Shown piece by piece: positions 1-4,600 of a DNA stretch of 7,227 nt (positions are counted from its first letter, which is position 1; each line of letters starts with the position of its first letter). The position numbers were made by a program, and so were the translations under genes. The notes under the pieces were generated by a model, which ran no database searches, was not told the DNA's origin, and worked only from the letters and a program-made list of their open reading frames with translations. Source of the DNA: an uncultured Haloferula sp. (GTDB taxonomy: Bacteria; Verrucomicrobiota; Verrucomicrobiae; Verrucomicrobiales; Akkermansiaceae); the NCBI GenBank assembly GCA_946885645.1, contig CAMPGU010000210.1, positions 1 to 7,227 of the forward strand, in the 5' to 3' direction.

Positions 1-1434
1 GGCAAGAGCATACCCGAAGGAAGTCCTCGAGAAGTCGGTGGGATTCTCCGAACCCCACACGATACCGGAACTTTCCCCGCTGAGCAGGATTCCCGTCTTC
101 TTGCCGTAGCCGAATTTCCGCAGATAGCTGTAGTACCGGTCCGTGCCGAGCTGGAGCGCCAGCTTGTAGGCCCCGATGTTGCTCGATTTCTGAAGCACCC
201 CTTCCACGGTGAGGGTGCCGTAGGGGTGGATGCCGTCGCTCACCGTCACGGAGCCGTTCTGGAAAGTGCCGTTGTGGCAGAAGATGGACGTCTGGGCACT
301 CACCAGCCGCTCGTTCATGGCGCCGGCCGCGGGCACGATTTTGATGGTGCTGCCCGGCTCGTACACCGCTTGGAGCGCGAAATTCGAGCCCGCTTCCGAA
401 AGATTATCGAGCCGGTTCAGGTTGAAATGCGGCCGACTGGCCATCGCCAGGATCTCCCCCGTTCCGGGATCCATCAGGATCACGCAGCCGCGCTTGCTTC
501 CGAATTCGGCCAACCCGGCATCCAGTTCCTCCTCGACGATCGCTTGGATTCCCATGTCCAAGGTTAGCTGGACGTTCAGCCCCGCGCGCGGGGGCTTCAG
601 GCCCGGCGTTTCCCCGGGGATCCGCCCTCCGTCGGCGGAGCGCCAGTGCTCCTGCCAGCCATCCCGCCCTGCGAGGAAGGTCTCGAGCGCCGCCTCCACG
701 CCGAATTTTCCAGTTTGGCCGTACACGTCGCGGCCCCGGGCATTCTGGCCGATCACGGTTTCGCCGGTATAGCCGGTCACATGCGTCGCCAACTCCGGGG
801 ACGTGTACCAGCGCTTGAAGGAATCCTGGGTGGCGAATCCTTCCAGACGGTTCCTCGCGATGAGTTCACGCACGCCCTCGGCAGCATCGGCGGGCAGATC
901 CTTGACCAGGATGAATTCGCTGCGGTCCTTCTTGATCGCATCCATGATGCGCGCGCGCATGTCCTCCCGCCGCAGGCCGAGCGGCCGGGCGAGGACATTG
1001 ACCGCCTGCGCCAGCGCCTTCTCCAGGAAGACTCCCTCGGGCAAGCCCTCGAACTCCTTCAGCAGGAGGCCGCGCTCGGCCGATATCCGGCGGCGCTGGG
1101 CATCGGCATCCAAGGCCTCCCAGCCGGGATCCGCGCTCACCCGTTCGTACGCCAGCGGCCAAGCAATCGTCTTCGGGTCCTGCAGGTGCGTTGCATTCAC
1201 CCACACCGTTCCCACCGGCATGCTCTTCGCGAGGACTTCTTCATTCCGGTCCACGATCTTGCCGCGCAGGCCGGGCAGGATCTCCCGGCGTTCGAAGGTC
1301 CGGCGCGCCTTGTCCGCGTAATGCTTGCGGTCCCACACCTGGATCTTGATCAGCCGCACCGAAAGCAAACTGAGCCCGGTCACCAGGACCGAGCACAGCA
1401 CGATACAACGTCGCTGGAAGGCGCGGGATGTCAT
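1..1434 (-). CDS. ftsI: FtsI-type class B penicillin-binding protein (3' end outside window)
   Basis: Septal peptidoglycan transpeptidase (PBP3/FtsI class), which cross-links peptidoglycan in the periplasm as part of the divisome. The frame is open from ATG at 1434 to base 1, giving 478 visible residues; the C-terminus is missing. In order: a short basic N-terminus, one membrane anchor at about residues 10-28, the dimerisation-domain signature RGKIVDRN at 57-64, a long pedestal region, then the transpeptidase domain from about 285. The catalytic motif SxxK is STIK at 362-365 and SxN is SSN at 417-419. The FtsI-typical stretch FGYGKKTGI with the following SGE lies at 441-453. The KTG-box motif should lie downstream, outside the window. 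The start is 2 bases after the stop of the ftsL-like gene, with no clear Shine-Dalgarno sequence, which suggests translational coupling. Family and position (third gene after rsmH) agree. A sporulation-type paralogue such as SpoVD is less likely in this context. Confidence 0.95.
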   Translation of the reverse strand, partial: MTSRAFQRRCIVLCSVLVTGLSLLSVRLIKIQVWDRKHYADKARRTFERREILPGLRGKIVDRNEEVLAKSMPVGTVWVNATHLQDPKTIAWPLAYERVSADPGWEALDADAQRRRISAERGLLLKEFEGLPEGVFLEKALAQAVNVLARPLGLRREDMRARIMDAIKKDRSEFILVKDLPADAAEGVRELIARNRLEGFATQDSFKRWYTSPELATHVTGYTGETVIGQNARGRDVYGQTGKFGVEAALETFLAGRDGWQEHWRSADGGRIPGETPGLKPPRAGLNVQLTLDMGIQAIVEEELDAGLAEFGSKRGCVILMDPGTGEILAMASRPHFNLNRLDNLSEAGSNFALQAVYEPGSTIKIVPAAGAMNERLVSAQTSIFCHNGTFQNGSVTVSDGIHPYGTLTVEGVLQKSSNIGAYKLALQLGTDRYYSYLRKFGYGKKTGILLSGESSGIVWGSENPTDFSRTSFGYALA

Positions 1435-1436
1435 GG

Positions 1437-1769
1437 CTAATCGCGGACGGCGGCCACCTCCGCCTGGGTGGGATCGACCTCCTCGATGGCCGCCGGCGTG
1501 ATGGCCATCAAGGTGGAGCCGGCCTCTTTCAAACGGTCCTTCATCTCAAAGCGGTCCAGCATCTTGTCCATGTGGACATCGATCATCCGGATCTGCACCT
1601 GCGTCTGGTCGATGCGCTTCTCCGCCTGGTCGATCAAACGCTCGGTCTGCACCTGGGAATTCTTGTACACCGCGTGCATGACACCGCCGCTCACCACCAC
1701 CAGGGCGGCGAGGATCAGTGTCACGAATACGGACAGGTGGGTCTTCGGTTCGGAGCGGAGACGATTCAT
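1437..1769 (-). CDS. ftsL: FtsL-like small bitopic division protein
   Basis: A 110-residue protein with the topology of FtsL: a short cytoplasmic N-terminus ending in basic and polar residues (MNRLRSEPKTH), one hydrophobic segment at about 12-34, then a charged helical stretch at about 38-82 rich in Q, E, K, R, M and I that looks like a coiled coil. FtsL bridges the divisome subcomplex with FtsB/FtsQ and supports FtsI/FtsW. FtsL sequences are too divergent to identify by motif, so the call rests on topology, length and position between rsmH and ftsI. I chose ATG at 1769 because it overlaps the rsmH stop as ATGA. A longer frame from 1892 would add 41 Arg/Pro-rich residues lying entirely inside rsmH and is not credible. 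No Shine-Dalgarno sequence is seen, so coupling to rsmH translation is likely. Confidence 0.8.
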   Translation of the reverse strand: MNRLRSEPKTHLSVFVTLILAALVVVSGGVMHAVYKNSQVQTERLIDQAEKRIDQTQVQIRMIDVHMDKMLDRFEMKDRLKEAGSTLMAITPAAIEEVDPTQAEVAAVRD

Positions 1770-2752
1770 CGGGGTGAGGTAGCGGGGTCCAGAAGCTCGG
1801 CGACCCGCAGTTTTGCACTGCGGGCCCTGGGGTTGATTCGGAGTTCTTTTTCGCCGGCGGCGATTGCTTTTCTTACCGGCAGCCGGAAGCACCAGTCGGG
1901 GTTCGGCCGCGGCTCCGGCCAGTCCGGCCGGTCGAGGTAGGGCTTGGACCGGCGCTGCATGAAATGCTTCACCATCCGGTCCTCCAGGCTGTGGAAGGTA
2001 ATAACCAGCAGGCGCCCGCCGGGCTGGAGCAGATCGACGGAAGCTTCGAGCGCCCGCTCCAGGGAACCGAGCTCGTCGTTCACGGCCATGCGGATCGCTT
2101 GGAAGGCTTTTGTGGCGGGATGGATGCGCCCCCTCCCGCCGAGCGCCTTTTCAATGCACTCGGCCAGGTCCGTGGTGATCTCGAATTTCCGCGCGGCACG
2201 GCGCTTGATGATCGCCGCTGCGATGCGGCGCGCCTGCGGTTCCTCCCCGAATTCGCGGAAGATGCGGACGAGTTCCTCTTCCGGCCAGGTATTCACCACT
2301 TCCGCCGCATCGAAGGCGCAGGACGGACCCATGCGCATGTCCAGCGGTCCGGCGCCGCGGAACGAGAAACCCCGTTCCGCGGCGTCGAGCTGCCGGGAGG
2401 AAACCCCGAGGTCCAAAAGCAGGCCGTTGGCTCTGCCTTCCCCCCGGACCTCGGGGATGTCCCGGAGATCTGCAAAATTCCCCTGCCAGGTACGGAAACG
2501 GTCGCCGTATGCGGCGAGGCGCTGCGTGGCGTATGCCAGGGCTTCCGGATCGCGGTCCACGCCGAGCACCCGGGCCCCGGCTTTCAGGAAAGCCTCGCTG
2601 TGTCCGCCGCCGCCGAGCGTGCCGTCGATGATGAGCATGCCCTCGCGCGCGCCCATCCACTCGCTCACCTCCTCCGGAAGCACGGAAAGATGGTAGCCGC
2701 TCGCGGAGTCCGCACCGTCGGCTTGGAAAACTTCCAGCGGACGCCGATCCAC
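1766..2752 (-). CDS. rsmH: 16S rRNA (cytosine(1402)-N(4))-methyltransferase RsmH
   Basis: SAM-dependent N4-methyltransferase of C1402 in 16S rRNA (RsmH, formerly MraW), cytosolic, a regular dcw member. With GTG at 2752 it has 328 residues, against about 310-320 usual. Visible family motifs: YHLSVLPEEV at 20-29, the SAM-binding glycine loop DGTLGGGGHSEAF at 43-55, VDRDPEAL at 65-72, the LLLDLGVSSRQLD block at 111-123, GFSF with GPLDMRM at 128-141, RIHPATKAFQAIRMAVNDE at 209-227, ITFHSLEDRMVKHFM at 251-265, and NPRARSAKLRV near the end. The core is complete and undamaged. The start is uncertain: no in-frame ATG exists between the first conserved residue and 3151, so GTG at 2752 or TTG at 2755 is preferred. 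Starting at 3151 would add about 130 residues that translate the upstream DNA repeats. It ends in an ATGA overlap with the ftsL-like gene. Confidence 0.93.
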   Translation of the reverse strand: MDRRPLEVFQADGADSASGYHLSVLPEEVSEWMGAREGMLIIDGTLGGGGHSEAFLKAGARVLGVDRDPEALAYATQRLAAYGDRFRTWQGNFADLRDIPEVRGEGRANGLLLDLGVSSRQLDAAERGFSFRGAGPLDMRMGPSCAFDAAEVVNTWPEEELVRIFREFGEEPQARRIAAAIIKRRAARKFEITTDLAECIEKALGGRGRIHPATKAFQAIRMAVNDELGSLERALEASVDLLQPGGRLLVITFHSLEDRMVKHFMQRRSKPYLDRPDWPEPRPNPDWCFRLPVRKAIAAGEKELRINPRARSAKLRVAELLDPATSPR

Positions 2753-3059
2753 CAACCAGCCATGGCAAGAGGATCGGACATCCGTATGGGAATGAACGGA
2801 AGGGCGCGCTGTCCCGAGAGCGCCGGTCCGTTCACAAGGAAAGTCATCGGTGGTCCGCGCGAACAACCAGCCAGAAGCCGCGCGGACCGCCGAATTGAAA
2901 AGCGAAAGGGGCACTGTCCCGAGAAACCACTTCCGCCCGGCCAGGAAAGTCCCCGGCCGCCGTCCTGCCAACCAGCCATGGAATGCAGGTCGGACGGCCG
3001 TCTTGAAATGAACGGAAGGGCGCGCTGTCCCGAGTGCGCCGGTCCGTCCGGATGTGAAA
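2725..3059. repeat. Three-unit imperfect tandem repeat between mraZ and rsmH
   Basis: Three units begin with CAACCAGCCA at 2753, 2864 and 2969, giving periods of 111 and 105 bases. The outer units match best: 2791-2831 equals 3007-3047 at 40 of 41 positions, and the 13 bases from 2753 and from 2969 are identical. The middle unit is more diverged but keeps the start, a CTGTCCCGAG block and the AGGAAAGTC block (2943-2951, matching 2837-2845). A partial tail at about 2725-2752 resembles the ends of the first two units and lies within the first codons of rsmH. The end of the third unit is my estimate. The array fills most of the mraZ-rsmH spacer, which is usually short. Its function is unknown; it may be a degraded dispersed element or a slippage-derived satellite. 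Confidence 0.85.
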
Positions 3060-3064
3060 ACGTA

Positions 3065-3142
3065 GCCCAACTCCGGCACCCGGCCGCACCCTGCAGTGGG
3101 TGCCGCAGGTCCGCCTTGTGCGGATGCCGGAGTTGGATGGGC
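3065..3142. repeat. Imperfect inverted repeat with nested hairpins
   Basis: The arms at 3067-3082 and 3121-3136 pair at 15 of 16 positions (CCAACTCCGGCACCCG against CGGATGCCGGAGTTGG). The outer GCCC/GGGC ends at 3065-3068 and 3139-3142 can also pair if the right arm bulges. Inside, GCACCC at 3086-3091 pairs with GGGTGC at 3098-3103, and TCCGC at 3110-3114 pairs with GCGGA at 3120-3124, which competes with the outer stem. A GTAG tetranucleotide sits at 3062-3065 at the left edge. On the dcw transcript this would be a long GC-rich structure between mraZ and rsmH. There is no T-tract after it, so a simple intrinsic terminator is unlikely. A REP-like or MITE-like mobile palindrome is possible, as is an attenuator or processing site. 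Confidence 0.8.
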
Positions 3143-3185
3143 GAACAGCATGTTGTCGCTTACTAGGTGTGGGTGGGTGAAATCT

Positions 3186-3638
3186 TTAGAGGACGCCGAG
3201 GTCGCCGTCGTCCATGCCGAGCTCGATCTCGGTGATGCGGTCGAAGGTCTGCGGGGTGCAGACCATGTAGAAGGGGCCGCGGCCCGCCAGGATCACGGGG
3301 CCGTCCGCCTTCAAGCCGACTCGCTCGCTCCAGTCCTTCGGGACGGTGAGCTTGCCTTGGCTGCTGACGGTGGCCTTCTTCGACATCATCCGGAGGTGTC
3401 CGACGATCTGCTGCTTCTTCGCAGGGGTCAGATCGCTCTTCTCCACCTGCTGGAACTTCAGGTCGAACTCCTCCTCGCTGAACACCTTGATGACCGGCAG
3501 GTCGTGTTCCTTGGAAAGCTGGAGCCGGATCGGCGTCTCCTCACCCGCAGGGCGCCATTCGACAGGGACGGAAACCCGGAATTTCGGGTCCATCTTGTAG
3601 TCGAAATGACTTTCGTGGATGCGGGTGGAGGAAGACAT
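3186..3638 (-). CDS. mraZ: MraZ-family transcriptional regulator
   Basis: A 150-residue protein with two SpoVT-AbrB-type halves, the fold of MraZ, the DNA-binding regulator encoded first in dcw clusters. The first half has DPKFRVSVPVEWR at 17-29, corresponding to the DxKGRxxxP motif. The second has SSQGKLTVP at 92-100 followed by a VGLKADGPVILAGRG stretch and FYMVCTP at 123-129. Both signatures are degenerate: glycine is replaced by F20 in the first half (R21 kept), and the second half has Ser and Lys in place of the usual Asp and Arg. ATG at 3638 is chosen because it puts the first motif at the normal distance from the N-terminus. An upstream in-frame start at 3779 would add a hydrophobic stretch that is translated AT-rich promoter DNA. 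No Shine-Dalgarno sequence is seen. Predicted to bind the phased boxes just upstream and repress its own operon. Confidence 0.88.
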   Translation of the reverse strand: MSSSTRIHESHFDYKMDPKFRVSVPVEWRPAGEETPIRLQLSKEHDLPVIKVFSEEEFDLKFQQVEKSDLTPAKKQQIVGHLRMMSKKATVSSQGKLTVPKDWSERVGLKADGPVILAGRGPFYMVCTPQTFDRITEIELGMDDGDLGVL

Positions 3639-3643
3639 CGAAT

Positions 3644-3656
3644 GCGGACAGTCCGC
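3644..3656. promoter_or_regulatory. Short perfect dyad just upstream of the mraZ start
   Basis: GCGGAC and GTCCGC form a perfect 6-bp dyad around one central base, ending 5 bases before the mraZ ATG. It occupies the place where a ribosome binding site would be expected. It could be a protein operator or a small 5'-leader hairpin (though a 1-nt loop needs opening of the inner pair). It may also be chance in GC-rich DNA. Confidence 0.4.
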
Positions 3657-3669
3657 TGAAGTGCCTCGA

Positions 3670-3698
3670 ACTACACCAAAGTACACCCAAATCGTCAA
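3670..3698 (-). promoter_or_regulatory. Candidate sigma70-type promoter for mraZ / dcw
   Basis: On the minus strand TTGACG (3698-3693, 5 of 6 to the -35 consensus) is followed after exactly 17 bases by TGTAGT (3675-3670, 4 of 6 to the -10 consensus). The predicted start of transcription is near 3663, giving a leader of about 25 bases. The segment is distinctly AT-richer than its surroundings. Another AT-rich pair (TTGAAA at 3746-3741 and TAAAAT at 3730-3725) has only a 10-base spacer and is less plausible. Confidence 0.45.
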
Positions 3699-3712
3699 AC
3701 CAAAACCCAGAA
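3673..3712 (-). promoter_or_regulatory. Candidate MraZ operator: TGGG-like boxes in 10-bp phase
   Basis: Reading the minus strand, TGGG cores occur at 3709-3706 and 3689-3686, exactly 20 bases apart, and a TTGG core at 3679-3676, 10 bases further on. The intermediate phase position (near 3696-3699) has a degenerate TTTG. MraZ of Escherichia coli is known to bind TGGG-type direct repeats at about 10-bp spacing upstream of its own gene. Here the boxes overlap the candidate promoter, so bound MraZ would block RNA polymerase. Direct sequence observation plus family knowledge; binding itself is inferred. Confidence 0.5.
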
Positions 3713-4158
3713 GAACTGAACAAAATTTTAAACGGCTTATTTTCAACCATTTATGTAAAAACCTACCAGGCCGGGCCATTTTAAGAACGAAGCTTTTTCG
3801 CCCTCATCCCGATCTTTTTTATAAAAACGGCTGTTGAAAATCAATCATGAGTCCGAAAAACGCCCCCGCATTCAGACCTTGCGAAACAAGACCGGCCCAA
3901 GCGGTGTGCTTAAGTGTACTTCCCTTTCGAATTAAGGTGAGCGGCCAAGGAACGGGGGATCCGGAGAATCTTGCCGCTCCTCCCCCGGACGCCCCGCGCA
4001 CGGGACCGACCGGGAGACCTTCAGCTCCTTGATCGGCGACCGCCTCCATGCCAAGTGAAACGGTGTGCAGCTAACCCGGAAGCAGTCCTCGCTGGAGAGT
4101 CCTGCCTTGCGTGAGCCGCCGGTCCGCCGCATATCCAGGCAGCCTCCGCACCGCCACT
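3713..4158. other. Divergent intergenic region, no convincing gene
   Basis: The part next to mraZ (to about 3860) is AT-rich, including T-runs and a TTTTTTATAAAAA palindrome-like stretch at about 3816-3828, and may carry further promoter elements. The remainder is GC-rich up to the start of the plus-strand gene. A 62-codon plus-strand frame (3847-4032) is Pro/Arg-rich, has no recognisable motif and is probably noise. I see no tRNA, riboswitch or clear terminator. A weak GGGGGA/TCCCCC pairing exists around 3955-3988. The promoter for the 4159 gene must lie here, but no good -35/-10 pair stands out. Confidence 0.5.
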
Positions 4159-4458
4159 ATGACAGACGCCGAGAACCTCGCTCGTTCGGTCGAGAATGAC
4201 GACAGCCCCTCCCCCGACCTTCCGGTCGAACTCCGCGCTCTGTGGCTAGCCAGGAAGGGACGCTGGCACGAGGCCCACGATCTTTGCCAGGACATGGCCG
4301 GTCCCGCAGGCGCCTGGATCCATGCTTGGCTTCACCGCCAGGAGGGAGATATTGGGAACGCTCGCTACTGGTACGGCCGGGCGGACAAGCCTGCACCCGA
4401 TGCCCACCATTCGCTGGATGAGGAGTGGTTCGACATCGCCCGCACCCTCGCCCGCTAG
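4159..4458 (+). CDS. Small Trp/His-rich conserved hypothetical protein
   Basis: A 99-residue soluble protein with no signal peptide or membrane segment. The first 20 residues are acidic and look disordered. The core at about 21-76 has the pattern LPVELRALWLARKGRWHEAH, then DLCQD, AGAWIHAWLHRQEGD and ARYWYGRA. I recognise this as a family of small conserved hypothetical proteins found across several bacterial phyla, including Verrucomicrobiota, with no established function that I know of. The alternation of short amphipathic helices (WLARKGRWHEA, then WLHRQEGDIGNARYWYGRA) resembles a pair of tetratricopeptide-like helices, suggesting a protein-binding role; this is inference. ATG at 4159 is preferred over GTG at 4111, whose extra 16 residues do not look like family sequence. 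No Shine-Dalgarno sequence is visible. It is transcribed away from mraZ and towards the gene ending at 4601, and shows no functional tie to either. Confidence 0.85.
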   Translation: MTDAENLARSVENDDSPSPDLPVELRALWLARKGRWHEAHDLCQDMAGPAGAWIHAWLHRQEGDIGNARYWYGRADKPAPDAHHSLDEEWFDIARTLAR

Positions 4459-4502
4459 TCAATGGCATCCCGCGAGGGCGCGGGGTTATCGTGGAAGGAG
4501 AG

Positions 4503-4532
4503 GACCCGCGCAACAGGAGTGCTGCGCGGGTC
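4503..4532. terminator. Hairpin between convergent genes, likely bidirectional terminator
   Basis: GACCCGCGCA at 4503-4512 and TGCGCGGGTC at 4523-4532 form a perfect 10-bp stem around a 10-base loop. It lies 44 bases after the stop of the 99-residue protein gene and 68 bases after the stop of the convergent minus-strand gene. Neither side has a good T-tract, so termination may be weak or may rely on other factors. Position between two convergent stops is the main support. Confidence 0.6.
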
Positions 4533-4600
4533 TTGGAACTCCAGACGCCGCAGATCGTCAGTAGTCGTGCGGGTGGAGTAAACGGCGCCGGGGCCTGCGG

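Noticed and set aside
646..1440. 264-codon open frame on the plus strand
   Set aside because: Antisense to ftsI, whose catalytic and structural motifs are intact on the minus strand.
1770..1892. Longer form of the ftsL-like protein starting at 1892
   Set aside because: It would overlap rsmH by about 127 bases and add an Arg/Pro-rich stretch; the ATGA overlap at 1766-1769 is the natural junction.
2753..3059. CRISPR-like array
   Set aside because: Only three units of more than 100 bases, imperfect along their whole length, with no short constant repeats separated by unique spacers and no cas genes.
3065..3142. Intrinsic terminator after mraZ
   Set aside because: The stem is strong but has no following T-tract on the dcw strand and lies about 45 bases after mraZ; termination here would cut off rsmH, the ftsL-like gene and ftsI.
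1964..3166. 400-codon open frame on the plus strand
   Set aside because: It lies antisense to rsmH and the repeat array, lacks any family motif, and its openness follows from GC-rich codon bias in the true minus-strand gene.
3639..3779. Longer MraZ with an N-terminal hydrophobic segment
   Set aside because: The extra 47 residues translate an AT-rich segment holding phased TGGG boxes and a candidate promoter; MraZ proteins have no such extension.
3847..4032. Small plus-strand gene of 61 codons
   Set aside because: Pro/Arg-rich without motifs or a ribosome binding site, and no neighbour linkage; indistinguishable from chance in this composition.
3713..4158. tRNA or other structured RNA in the divergent intergenic region
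   Set aside because: No cloverleaf, TTCGA-type T-loop with matching acceptor stem, or known riboswitch core could be found by eye.
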